32,172 bases of DNA. Source: an uncultured Clostridia bacterium. Lineage in GTDB: Bacteria > Bacillota > Clostridia > Oscillospirales > Ruminococcaceae. The notes under the pieces were generated by a model. The model did no database searches and had not been told where the DNA came from. It was given only the letters and a program-made list of their open reading frames with translations. Below are positions 17,849-26,306 of this stretch, piece by piece. The DNA is taken from assembly GCA_947589215.1 (NCBI GenBank), contig CANQCL010000020.1:1-32172 (forward strand), written 5' to 3'. Positions within the stretch are counted from its first letter, which is position 1. The number at the start of each line of letters is the position of its first letter. Made by a program: the position numbers and the translations under genes.

Positions 17849-18842
17849 TATATCTTTTTTCATTCCTCATGTAGGTTGTCCGCACAAATGCAGTTTCTGC
17901 AATCAAAACTCGATAACAGGGCAGTCGAATATTCCCCATGCGGAGGATATCAAAATCACTCTTACAAAAGCTATGAATGAGATCGACAAGTCTGACAGAG
18001 ATAATACTGAAATTGCATTTTTCGGGGGAAGCTTTACTGCAATAAACCGTGAGTATATGCAAGAGCTTTTATCGTCGGCTCAGCCTTTTATCGGAGAAGG
18101 GAAATTTGCAGGTATAAGGGTTTCTACAAGACCTGATTATATTGATAAAGAAATTCTCAAACTTTTAAAAGACAATCACGTTACGACTATAGAGCTTGGC
18201 TGTCAGTCTATGAACGATACGGTGCTGTCAGCTAACGAGCGGGGACACACAAGGCAGGACGTTATAAATGCGTCGAGACTAATAAAAGAATTTGGCTTCA
18301 GGCTTGGTTTACAGATGATGGTGGGGCTTTATAAATCAACTTATGATATTGATATGTATACGGCAAATGAGATCGTAAAGCTTTCACCTAATGAAGCTAG
18401 AATTTATCCTGTGGTGATTATAGAAAACACCCGTCTCGGCGATTTGTTTAAAAGCGGTGAGTATGTTCCCTTTAGCTTTGAATGTGCAGTAGAGCTTTCG
18501 GCACGAATTTTGTCTTTGTTTGAGAAAAACGGTATATCTGTTATAAAGCTTGGGCTTCACGCAAGCGAAGTCGTAGAAAAGGAATGTATAGGCGGATTTT
18601 ATCACCCGGCTTTTAGGGAATTATGTGAAAGCGAAATTTATAAAAAAGAGATTTGCCAAATGCTTGAAGGCTATGGCAGGAAGGTTAAAAAAGCGGTAAT
18701 AAGCGTAAAGCCGGAGCTTTTGAGCAGAGTTATAGGTCAAAAAAGGTCTAATATAGAGTATTTTAAAAGTATAGGTACAGAAATTAGAGTTGTTCAGAAT
18801 AACAGACAAAAAGAGAACGTCAGAATAATAGAGACTGAGTAA
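17835..18842 (+). CDS. Radical SAM protein, Elp3-like without acetyltransferase domain
   Basis: This 335-residue protein has the radical SAM iron-sulfur motif C15-x3-C19-x2-C22 in GCPHKCSFCNQNSITG, followed by IAFFGGSFTAI and RVSTRPDYID, all typical of the Elp3-like branch. Full Elp3 proteins have an acetyltransferase domain that modifies wobble uridines of tRNA; here that domain is absent. The C-terminal end (VISVKPELLSRVIGQKRSNIEYFKS, split here by function only) resembles part of a KH-type RNA-binding fold. The longer frame from 17790 is rejected because homology begins at ATG 17835, which overlaps rnc by 14 bases. An RNA-modifying role is plausible from family and context but not shown. 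Confidence 0.85.
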   Translation: MAKNNISFFIPHVGCPHKCSFCNQNSITGQSNIPHAEDIKITLTKAMNEIDKSDRDNTEIAFFGGSFTAINREYMQELLSSAQPFIGEGKFAGIRVSTRPDYIDKEILKLLKDNHVTTIELGCQSMNDTVLSANERGHTRQDVINASRLIKEFGFRLGLQMMVGLYKSTYDIDMYTANEIVKLSPNEARIYPVVIIENTRLGDLFKSGEYVPFSFECAVELSARILSLFEKNGISVIKLGLHASEVVEKECIGGFYHPAFRELCESEIYKKEICQMLEGYGRKVKKAVISVKPELLSRVIGQKRSNIEYFKSIGTEIRVVQNNRQKENVRIIETE

Positions 18843-18873
18843 AATTTAAAAGAATCAGAAAGGCGTATTATAT

Positions 18874-21800
18874 ATGTATTTGAAATCACTTGAAATGCAC
18901 GGATTTAAGTCTTTTCCGGATAAAATCGTGCTTGACTTCAATAAGGGCTTAACAGGAGTAGTAGGTCCTAACGGCAGCGGAAAGTCAAATATCGGCGACG
19001 CTGTCCGCTGGGTTCTTGGAGAGCAGTCCTCAAAGAGTCTTAGAGGCGGCAAGATGGAGGACGTTATATTTGCCGGAACACAGCTTAGAAAGTCGGTAGG
19101 GTTTGCGTCGGTTACTTTGAATATAGATAACTCTGACAGGTCGCTTGATATGGAAAACGATCTTGTTTCTGTTACAAGAAAGCTTTACCGCAACGGCGAC
19201 AGCGAATACATAATAAACGGTAATCAGGTAAGGCTTAAAGATATTATAGAGCTTTTTATGGATACAGGTCTCGGCAGAGATGGATATTCAATTATCGGTC
19301 AGGGAAGAATAGCCGATATAGTTTCGGGTAAGTCAACAGAACGCCGTGAGATTTTTGAAGAAGCGGCTGGGATATCAAAGTTCAGATATAAAAAGGCAGA
19401 GGCTGAGAGGAAATTAGCGGCGTCTGAGGATAACATACTTAGGCTCACCGACATTTTAGGAGAGCTTGAAGGACGTGTTGGACCGTTAAAAATTCAGTCA
19501 GAAAAGGCAAAGAAATACCTTATTCTTAGAGACGAACGAAAGGCACTAGAGGTCTCTCTCTGGGTAGCAAAGCTTGATGAGATAAAAGCTACTCTGTTAG
19601 GGTTAGAGGAAAAAGTGCTTTCATGTACCGCTGAATATGAGGCTCTTACCCGTGAGCTTGATGAAATAGACGAAACTATTGATAAGAGCAATCTGGGCAG
19701 GGCAAAATGTAATGAGAGAATAGAGGAGCTTAGAGAGCTTATTCATAATACCGAGCTTGAAAGCAGCGAGGCTAATTCTAAAATTGCCGTACTGGAAAAT
19801 GACATTGAGCATATAAATGAAGCCATAAAGGGAATAGAGGAGCAGATATTAAAAACTCAGAGCAGTGACAGTGAATTTAAAGAGCAAATCAATCAAAAGG
19901 AGGCTGAACTTACAAAGCTAGCGGAATTAAAATCATCTGCTCAAAGGGATATAGAAGCAACAGAGTCCGAGCTTTCGGGGCTTACTGTCAAATCAGATGA
20001 ATTTGATAAAAGCATCAGCGATAAGGGAAGTGAGATAAACAGTCTTTATATAAAGAAATCAGAGCTTACGTTTACTGTCGAGAGCAGTTTGTCAAATATT
20101 GACGACAATAAAAAGCTTATTGAAGAGGGTAAAGCTTATATAGAAAATGCTGAAAAGCTAATCGCTGAGAATAACGAAGAAAAGCGGGAAATTCAAAAGG
20201 CGATTAGTGAGGCTGAGGATAAAATCACGGAGTTTAACAACAGAATAGCAGGCATTACTAAGCTAAATGAGTCAAAAACAAAGGCGCTGAATGAGGCTAG
20301 AGAAAGCTATACCAAAAAGGAAATAAGGCTTAGAGAACTGAGGGGCAAGGTTAATCTTTTAAATGACCTTGAGAATTCTATGGAGGGCTTTGCAAACTCG
20401 GTCAAGCAGATTATGAAGGCTAAAAAGCACGGTCAGATTAAGGGCGTTTTCGGATCTGTAGCACAGCTTATAACGGTTGAGGGGAGATACTCGACCGCTA
20501 TTGAAACGGCTCTAGGCGGTGCGATGCAGTATATAATAGTTGATAATGAGGATACGGCAAAGCGTTCTATAAGGCACTTGAAAGAAACCCGTTCGGGAAG
20601 AGCGACTTTTTTGCCGATAACATCAGTTAAGTCTAGGGAATTTAAAGAAAGCGGATTTGAAAGCTGCGAGGGATTTGTTGCCATTGCAAGTGAGCTTGTT
20701 TCCGCTGACGACAAATTTTCTAATATCATAAAATCTTTGCTCGGCAGAATAGTAATTGCAGAGGATATCGACCTTGCTACTTTGATAGCTAAAAAGTACG
20801 GCTATAGGTTTAAGATTTGCACCTTAGACGGACAGGTTATCAATGCGGGCGGTTCGTTTACAGGAGGAAGCGTTTCACGCTCGACAGGTATTTTGACAAG
20901 AAAAAATGAGATCGAGGAAATCAAGCTTGAAATAGCTGATTTGGAATCTGTAACTGTTGAGCTTTCTCATACATTTGAAAGCTTAAAGCAGGAGGTAAAT
21001 AAGCTTTCTTTGGACATAGAGGGCGAAAGGGAGCTTTTATCGGAGCACACTACAGATAAGGTGCGCTTTGAGGGCGAGCTAAACCGCTTAAAAGATTTAG
21101 GCATTGGCTACGAAGATAAGCTGAATGACGCTGAAAATCAGATTGAGATACTTACCTCTAAAATAACGTCTGCACAGGAAAGCTATGAAAATGCACGAAA
21201 AGAACTGGAGAAGCTTGATGTTCAAATAGCTGAAAAGGAAAAGAATTTTGACGAGACCCAGTCGAAGATTCAAAGCTTTAAGGAGGGCAGACAAGCTCTT
21301 TCTGAAAAGCTGTCTGAGCAGAAAATCAAGTTTATCGAGTTTGAACGCGACGAGCAGGCGGTTATGCTTTCTATTGAACAGTTAAAAGAGGCGGCAAGAA
21401 ATGCAAGCGACGCAAAGACGCGGCTTGATTTACAGATACTTGAAAACAGAGCTCAAATTGAAGAAAAGCAAAAGGCAATCGACAATATCAGAAACGGTAT
21501 TACTGACTCTAAGGGTATAATAGAAATATACAATGAAGATATAAGGAAAGAGCAGACTTCTTATCAAGATTATGAAGCTAAAATTGCAAAGCAAAGAGCA
21601 TATCAGAAAATCAAGATAGACGAGCGTGAAAACATATCACGTGAGCTTGAGAGAGATTCGGAGAAGAAAAACACTTTTCAAGCCGAGTTTGATAAAATCA
21701 TTTCAGAGCTTTACGAGGTATACGAGCTTACAAGAAGCGAGGCTATCGCTGAAGCTAAACCTGTTGAGGATAAAGCTGAAGCCAATAAGGAGCTTAATTC

Positions 21801-22434
21801 TATTAAGAATAAGATGAAAGCTTTAGGTTCGGTAAATCTTGAAGCCATAGATGAGTATACAGAGGTTTCAAAGCGGTATGAGTTTATGAAGGCTCAGCTT
21901 GGAGACGTTGTGAAATCTAAAAACGAGCTTGAAAAGCTTATCGACGAGCTGACCGAAAATATGAAGGTTATATTCTCTGACAGCTTTAATAAAATAAATG
22001 ATAATTTCAAGAAGATTTTTGTGGAGCTTTTTGGAGGCGGTTCGGCAGAGCTTGTACTGTCTGATCCTGAGAATATACTTGAATCGGGCATTGAGATAAA
22101 GGTAGCCCCTCCGGGAAAGGTTATAAAAAATCTTATGAGCTTGTCGGGCGGAGAGCAGGCGTTTGTTGCGATTGCAATTTACTTCTCTATTCTGAAAATA
22201 AAGCCATCGCCGTTTTGTATTCTTGACGAGATCGAAGCGGCTCTTGATGATGTTAATGTCACCAAATACGCTCAGTATCTGAGAAACTTTACAGATAAAA
22301 CTCAATTTATACTTATCACTCACAGGCGTGGAACAATGGAGGAATGTGATATTCTTTACGGCGTTACAATGCAGGAGAAGGGTGTATCAAAGCTTCTTAA
22401 AATGGAAGTAGGACAGCAGATAGAAATAGAATAA
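18874..22434 (+). CDS. smc: Chromosome segregation protein Smc
   Basis: Smc forms the ATP-driven condensin ring that organises and separates chromosomes, with ScpA and ScpB (not in this window). The 1186-residue protein is of standard length. The N-terminal ATPase half has Walker A GPNGSGKSN at residues 31-39; two long coiled coils (about 165-510 and 670-1000) flank a hinge near 520-665 (GVFGSVAQLI...ALGGAMQYIIV...GGSFTGGS). The C-terminal half has the ABC signature LSGGEQAF near 1090 and Walker B FCILDEIEAALDD near 1113-1125. It starts 31 bases after the radical SAM gene with AGAAAGG upstream, and ftsY follows after 23 bases. Confidence 0.98.
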   Translation: MYLKSLEMHGFKSFPDKIVLDFNKGLTGVVGPNGSGKSNIGDAVRWVLGEQSSKSLRGGKMEDVIFAGTQLRKSVGFASVTLNIDNSDRSLDMENDLVSVTRKLYRNGDSEYIINGNQVRLKDIIELFMDTGLGRDGYSIIGQGRIADIVSGKSTERREIFEEAAGISKFRYKKAEAERKLAASEDNILRLTDILGELEGRVGPLKIQSEKAKKYLILRDERKALEVSLWVAKLDEIKATLLGLEEKVLSCTAEYEALTRELDEIDETIDKSNLGRAKCNERIEELRELIHNTELESSEANSKIAVLENDIEHINEAIKGIEEQILKTQSSDSEFKEQINQKEAELTKLAELKSSAQRDIEATESELSGLTVKSDEFDKSISDKGSEINSLYIKKSELTFTVESSLSNIDDNKKLIEEGKAYIENAEKLIAENNEEKREIQKAISEAEDKITEFNNRIAGITKLNESKTKALNEARESYTKKEIRLRELRGKVNLLNDLENSMEGFANSVKQIMKAKKHGQIKGVFGSVAQLITVEGRYSTAIETALGGAMQYIIVDNEDTAKRSIRHLKETRSGRATFLPITSVKSREFKESGFESCEGFVAIASELVSADDKFSNIIKSLLGRIVIAEDIDLATLIAKKYGYRFKICTLDGQVINAGGSFTGGSVSRSTGILTRKNEIEEIKLEIADLESVTVELSHTFESLKQEVNKLSLDIEGERELLSEHTTDKVRFEGELNRLKDLGIGYEDKLNDAENQIEILTSKITSAQESYENARKELEKLDVQIAEKEKNFDETQSKIQSFKEGRQALSEKLSEQKIKFIEFERDEQAVMLSIEQLKEAARNASDAKTRLDLQILENRAQIEEKQKAIDNIRNGITDSKGIIEIYNEDIRKEQTSYQDYEAKIAKQRAYQKIKIDERENISRELERDSEKKNTFQAEFDKIISELYEVYELTRSEAIAEAKPVEDKAEANKELNSIKNKMKALGSVNLEAIDEYTEVSKRYEFMKAQLGDVVKSKNELEKLIDELTENMKVIFSDSFNKINDNFKKIFVELFGGGSAELVLSDPENILESGIEIKVAPPGKVIKNLMSLSGGEQAFVAIAIYFSILKIKPSPFCILDEIEAALDDVNVTKYAQYLRNFTDKTQFILITHRRGTMEECDILYGVTMQEKGVSKLLKMEVGQQIEIE

Positions 22435-22457
22435 TATTATAAACAGGTGAATTTACT

Positions 22458-23363
22458 ATGGGCTTATTTAAAAAACTGAAATCAGGATTATCAAAAACTA
22501 ACAATGCGTTTTTAGGTAAAATCAACGCAATGCTCGGAGTGTTTACGAAAATTGATGAGGAGCTTTTTGAGGAGCTTGAGGAAACTCTTATTATGTGCGA
22601 TATAGGTGTAAATACTTCAATGCGAATATGCGATGAGCTTAGAGAACGCGTTAAAACGCAGGGTATAACAGATCCCACTATGATAAAGGATCTGCTTAAA
22701 GATGTTATTTCTGATATTCTAGGTGAGGAAAAGGGACTTGACCTTTCTACAAAGCCGTCTGTAATTCTGGTTATCGGAGTAAACGGAGTTGGTAAGACAA
22801 CAACTATAGGAAAACTTGCGAATCAGCTTAAAAACGACGGCAAAAAGGTTCTTGTTGCCGCCGCCGACACATTTCGTGCCGCTGCTATTGAGCAGCTTGA
22901 GGTGTGGACGCAGAGAGCAGGAGTTCCTATAATCAAGCAAAAGGAGGGTTCTGACCCTGCCGCTGTGGTTTTCGACGCTTTGACTGCCGCAAAGGCACGT
23001 TCAGTTGACGTGGTTATATGTGATACCGCCGGAAGGCTTCACAATAAGAAAAATCTTATGGATGAGCTTAAAAAGATATCAAAAATAGTTCACGAGCAGG
23101 CGCAGGGGTGTTCTCTTGAAATTCTTTTAGCGCTTGACGCTACTACCGGACAAAATGCAGTTAATCAGGCAAAGCAGTTTAACGAGGTCGCTGATATTAC
23201 GGGAATTATCCTTACAAAGCTCGACGGTACGGCAAAGGGCGGAATAATCATTTCTATAACTGAGGATTTGAAAATACCCGTAAAGCTGGTAACTGTCGGC
23301 GAGGGAATTGACGATATAGAGCCGTTTAATACCCGTGATTTTGTAGATGCTTTGTTTGAGTAA
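22458..23363 (+). CDS. ftsY: Signal recognition particle receptor FtsY
   Basis: FtsY is the membrane-associated GTPase that receives SRP-bound ribosomes for co-translational insertion. The 301-residue protein consists of the NG domains only; the acidic A domain of longer homologues is essentially missing, so membrane contact probably uses the short amphipathic N-terminus (MGLFKKLKSGLSKTNNAFL). GTPase motifs are GVNGVGKTTTIGKLA near 107-121, AADTFRAAAIEQLEVW, DTAGRLHNKKNLMDEL near 188-203, and TKLDGTAKGG near 253-262. AGGTGA precedes the start by 8 bases. It follows smc as in most Firmicutes, but the usual ylxM-ffh pair does not follow. Confidence 0.96.
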   Translation: MGLFKKLKSGLSKTNNAFLGKINAMLGVFTKIDEELFEELEETLIMCDIGVNTSMRICDELRERVKTQGITDPTMIKDLLKDVISDILGEEKGLDLSTKPSVILVIGVNGVGKTTTIGKLANQLKNDGKKVLVAAADTFRAAAIEQLEVWTQRAGVPIIKQKEGSDPAAVVFDALTAAKARSVDVVICDTAGRLHNKKNLMDELKKISKIVHEQAQGCSLEILLALDATTGQNAVNQAKQFNEVADITGIILTKLDGTAKGGIIISITEDLKIPVKLVTVGEGIDDIEPFNTRDFVDALFE

Positions 23364-23375
23364 AGGAGAATTAAT

Positions 23376-23732
23376 ATGAGCTTATTATTTATAGAATATC
23401 CTAAATGTACAACCTGTAAAAGGGCAAAGGCTTTTTTAGATGCTAAGGGTGCAGAATATACAGACCGTCATATCAAAGAAGAAAACCCGACCTTTGATGA
23501 GCTTAAGGAATGGACTGATAAATCAGGTCTTGATATAAAAAGGTTTTTCAATACAAGCGGAATTCTTTATCGTGAATTGGGTTTAAAGGATAAACTTGAT
23601 GAGATGTCAGATGATGAAAAGCTTAAACTTCTTTCCAGTGACGGTATGCTTGTTAAACGACCGTTACTTATAGGCGACGATTTTGTGCTGGTAGGATTTA
23701 AAGAGAGCCAATGGGAAGGAAAGGTTAAGTAA
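23376..23732 (+). CDS. ArsC/Spx-family (YffB-like) thioredoxin-fold protein
   Basis: The 118-residue protein belongs to the glutaredoxin-like ArsC family. It has an N-terminal CxxC (Cys11-Thr-Thr-Cys14) in IEYPKCTTCKRAKAFLD and the C-terminal KRPLLIGDDFVLVGFKESQW block with the conserved Arg-Pro. Family members include arsenate reductases, the RNA polymerase-binding regulator Spx and uncharacterised YffB-like reductases. Nothing nearby relates to arsenic, and gene context (between ftsY and rdgB) gives no partner, so arsenate reductase activity should not be assumed. It starts 12 bases after ftsY, and its stop overlaps the rdgB start by one base (TAATG). Confidence 0.88.
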   Translation: MSLLFIEYPKCTTCKRAKAFLDAKGAEYTDRHIKEENPTFDELKEWTDKSGLDIKRFFNTSGILYRELGLKDKLDEMSDDEKLKLLSSDGMLVKRPLLIGDDFVLVGFKESQWEGKVK

Positions 23733-24301
23733 TGAAACTTACTCTAGCGACAAATAATAAGGGAAAGGTAAAAGAGTTTAAAGAGATTTTATCACCACTG
23801 GGGTTCGAGGTCGTTTCCCAATCGGAGGCAGGAATTGATATCGAGGTTGAAGAAACAGGTACTAGCTTTGAGGAGAATGCAGTTTTAAAAGCAAAGGCTG
23901 TTTATGAGATCTCAAAAACCTATGTCATAGCAGACGACAGCGGACTTGAGGTTGATGTGCTTGATAAAAAACCGGGAATATATTCTGCTCGTTATGAGGG
24001 GCTTAAAACTCCTCACGAGCGAAATATGAGAATACTTGAGCAGCTTGACGGTGTTGACGATTATAAGCGTACTGCAAGGTTTGTCTGCACGATTTGTTTT
24101 ATCAGAGATAACGGCGAGATAGAAACTGTAAGAGGTACCTGCGAGGGTAAGATAGGTTATGAAGAAAAGGGAACAAACGGCTTCGGTTATGATCCTATAT
24201 TTGTCTATGGAGACAGAACTCTTGCGCAGATGAGCGAGAGTGAAAAGAACAGTATTTCTCACAGAGGAAATGCAATAAAAGAGCTGTTAAAGATTATATA
24301 A
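23732..24301 (+). CDS. rdgB: XTP/dITP diphosphatase (RdgB/HAM1 family)
   Basis: This house-cleaning pyrophosphatase hydrolyses dITP, XTP and ITP to monophosphates so that deaminated purines do not enter nucleic acids. The 189-residue protein has TNNKGKVKEFKEIL at its N-terminus, the metal-binding ADDSGLEVDVL block, GTNGFGYDPIFVYGD and the closing SHRGNAIKEL motif, all intact. It overlaps the preceding gene by one base. The yhbY gene follows after 32 bases. Confidence 0.95.
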   Translation: MKLTLATNNKGKVKEFKEILSPLGFEVVSQSEAGIDIEVEETGTSFEENAVLKAKAVYEISKTYVIADDSGLEVDVLDKKPGIYSARYEGLKTPHERNMRILEQLDGVDDYKRTARFVCTICFIRDNGEIETVRGTCEGKIGYEEKGTNGFGYDPIFVYGDRTLAQMSESEKNSISHRGNAIKELLKII

Positions 24302-24333
24302 AGTTGATTATAAGAAAGGCGATGTTTATATAA

Positions 24334-24624
24334 ATGCTTACTTCAAAGCAACGGGCATATTTAAAAAGTATATCTAATAAGCTTGATCCTGTATTTCAGA
24401 TTGGCAAAAGCGGAGTTTCAGCTAAACAGATAAGTCAAATAGACGATTATTTAAGAGTTCACGAGATTATGAAAATACGGGTGCTTGACAATTCGCTTTA
24501 CACTGCAAAGGAGGCGGCTGCTGAAATTGCACAGGCAATTGAAGCGGATGTCGTTCAGGTCATAGGTTCGATAGGAATTTTGTATAAGAAAAACGAAAAA
24601 GAGCCTGTGATTAATCTTCCGTAA
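24334..24624 (+). CDS. yhbY: YhbY-family ribosome assembly RNA-binding protein (CRM domain)
   Basis: A 96-residue single CRM domain protein. Members bind pre-50S particles and help large-subunit assembly. Family marks are LTSKQRAYLKSISNKLDPVFQIGKSGVS, including the GxxG-like GKSG loop, and a helix LRVHEIMKIRVLDNS. It begins the conserved Firmicute cluster yhbY(yqeI)-nadD-yqeK-rsfS. GAAAGGCG lies about 10 bases before the ATG. The nadD gene follows after 16 bases. Confidence 0.92.
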   Translation: MLTSKQRAYLKSISNKLDPVFQIGKSGVSAKQISQIDDYLRVHEIMKIRVLDNSLYTAKEAAAEIAQAIEADVVQVIGSIGILYKKNEKEPVINLP

Positions 24625-24640
24625 TAAGGAATGAAATTAT

Positions 24641-25273
24641 ATGAAAAATATTGCTGTTTTCGGAGGAACATTCAACCCGTTTCATAAAGGGCATAAAAGA
24701 CTTATAACTGAAGCATCTTATGCTATTGATTTTGATAGAATTATAATAATTCCGTCAAAAGTGCCTCCTCATAAAAAGGCTGAGTGTTTAGCAAGTGCAC
24801 AAGACAGAATAAGAATGATCGAGATTTCAATGCAGGATAATAGTATTAAATGTGATAATGTTTGTGTAAGCGATATTGAACTTAAAAGAGATGGTAAAAG
24901 CTACTCTTATAATACGCTAATTGAGCTAAAAAAGTTTTATACTGATACTGAATATAAGCTTCATTTTGTAATAGGCAGCGATATGCTTATACATTTTAAC
25001 GAGTGGTATAAGTATGAGGAAATACTAAAGCTTTGTACATTGGTTTGTCTAAGCCGTCGCGATGAGGATACGAGCCGTCTTGAGACATATGCAGACAAGC
25101 TTACTGATCTGGGCGGAGAGGTTATAATTGTGCCAGTAAAACCGCTTGAGATATCGTCTTCTGAATTAAGGAATGTGGTAAGAAGTAAGGATTTTGAAAA
25201 ACTTACTTGCTATTTGGACGAAAAGGTTGTAAAATACATTTTGGAGAGGAATTTATATATTGACAGATTTTGA
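24641..25273 (+). CDS. nadD: Nicotinate-nucleotide adenylyltransferase
   Basis: NadD adenylates nicotinate mononucleotide to form deamido-NAD, the penultimate step of NAD synthesis. The 210-residue protein has the nucleotidyltransferase start FGGTFNPFHKGHKRLI with the HxGH motif, the substrate loop IIIPSKVPPHKK, the central FVIGSDMLIHFNEWYKYEEI and the C-terminal EISSSELRNVVR motif equivalent to ISSTxIR. A short TAATAAGGAATG region supplies the ribosome binding site. The end overlaps yqeK by 14 bases. Confidence 0.96.
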   Translation: MKNIAVFGGTFNPFHKGHKRLITEASYAIDFDRIIIIPSKVPPHKKAECLASAQDRIRMIEISMQDNSIKCDNVCVSDIELKRDGKSYSYNTLIELKKFYTDTEYKLHFVIGSDMLIHFNEWYKYEEILKLCTLVCLSRRDEDTSRLETYADKLTDLGGEVIIVPVKPLEISSSELRNVVRSKDFEKLTCYLDEKVVKYILERNLYIDRF

Positions 25274-25874
25274 AGATTTAGCCTCTTTAAATTATGAGGA
25301 TAAAATAAAATATTATAAAAGCTGTTTGAAGAAAAGGCTAAGCAAGGAGCGTTATCATCATTCTATTTGCGTTGCAAGCGAGGCAAAGGCTCTTGCTAAA
25401 GAGAATGATTTTGATGAGAAAAAAGCATACCTTGCAGGTCTTGTACACGATGTTTGCAAAGAGGACAGTACAAAAAAACAGCTAGAGCTTATGTCGAGAT
25501 GCAAAACTTATATCGACGATGCCGAAATGACTGCAAAGGCTTTGTACCATGCTATTGCAGGTTCTGTGTATATCGAGGAGAATTTTAAAATAACCGATAA
25601 TGATATTCAGAATGCTGTCAGATATCATACTGTTGCAAGAGAGGGTATGTCAACGCTTGAAAAGATAGTATATCTTGCAGATTTGGTGTCTGTTGACAGG
25701 ACATACAGCGATGTTAAGAAGTACAGAAAGCTTGCGCACAAGAGTTTGGATATAGGAATGCTAGAAGCGTTAAAATATTCTATAAAAAGCACAGTAAATA
25801 AAGAGTGTGAAATAGTAAAATCAACTCTTTTGGCGTATAATGAATATGTAGCTAAGTTAAAAAGTAAGAAGTAA
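25260..25874 (+). CDS. yqeK: HD-domain diadenosine tetraphosphatase (YqeK)
   Basis: YqeK proteins are HD-domain enzymes that split Ap4A symmetrically into ADP, removing this stress nucleotide. The 204-residue protein has the first His in RYHHSICVASEAKAL, the HD pair in LAGLVHDVCKED, a further metal-site His in YHAIAGSVYIEENF, the NAVRYHTVAREGMSTLEKIVYLADLVS block typical of the family, and a basic C-terminus. The start is a TTG at 25260, inside nadD, served by GGAGAGGA at 25242-25249. The next in-frame ATG would be far inside the domain. The order nadD-yqeK-rsfS is conserved in Firmicutes. Confidence 0.9.
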   Translation: MTDFEDLASLNYEDKIKYYKSCLKKRLSKERYHHSICVASEAKALAKENDFDEKKAYLAGLVHDVCKEDSTKKQLELMSRCKTYIDDAEMTAKALYHAIAGSVYIEENFKITDNDIQNAVRYHTVAREGMSTLEKIVYLADLVSVDRTYSDVKKYRKLAHKSLDIGMLEALKYSIKSTVNKECEIVKSTLLAYNEYVAKLKSKK

Positions 25875-25890
25875 AAAAGGAGAAATGTAA

Positions 25891-26244
25891 ATGACTCTTG
25901 ATGAGAAGTTAGAGCTTATTATAAAAACATTGGATTCTAAAAAGGCTGAGGATATACAGGCAATAAAAATCAGCGATTTGACTATAATTGCCGATTATTT
26001 TGTTATAGCAAACGGTAATTCAACAACGCAGACAAGAGCATTGGCAGACGAGGTTGAATTCAAAATGAAGCAGCAGGGAGCAGAGCCTTTGAGAATCGAG
26101 GGAGAGCGAAACGCCAGCTGGATTATTATCGATTACGGAGATGTTGTTGTTCATGTGTTTTATAAAGAAACAAGAGAGCATTATAACCTTGAGCGTCTTT
26201 GGGCTGACGGAGAGCGTATTGACGTTTCAAAGCTTGTGACTTAA
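25891..26244 (+). CDS. rsfS: Ribosomal silencing factor RsfS
   Basis: RsfS binds L14 on the 50S subunit and blocks 30S joining when nutrients fall, and also acts in assembly. The 117-residue protein has the family blocks ISDLTIIADYFVIANGNSTTQTRALAD, GERNASWIIIDYGDVVVHVF and YNLERLWADG, which are full-length and unbroken. AAAAAGGAGAAATGTAA precedes the ATG 16 bases after yqeK. Confidence 0.95.
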   Translation: MTLDEKLELIIKTLDSKKAEDIQAIKISDLTIIADYFVIANGNSTTQTRALADEVEFKMKQQGAEPLRIEGERNASWIIIDYGDVVVHVFYKETREHYNLERLWADGERIDVSKLVT

Positions 26245-26306
26245 ATTGAAGACAACAGAAGCTATTGATTTTAGACAGATAAATTATAAAAAGGATTGAA
26301 GTAAGA

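Noticed and set aside
23376-23732. Arsenate reductase as a specific function
   Set aside because: The ArsC-fold family includes Spx and YffB-type proteins, and no arsenic resistance genes are adjacent, so only the family is assigned.
26245-26306. T-box riboswitch before leuS
   Set aside because: Only 62 bases separate rsfS and leuS, with no T-box motif or antiterminator hairpin.
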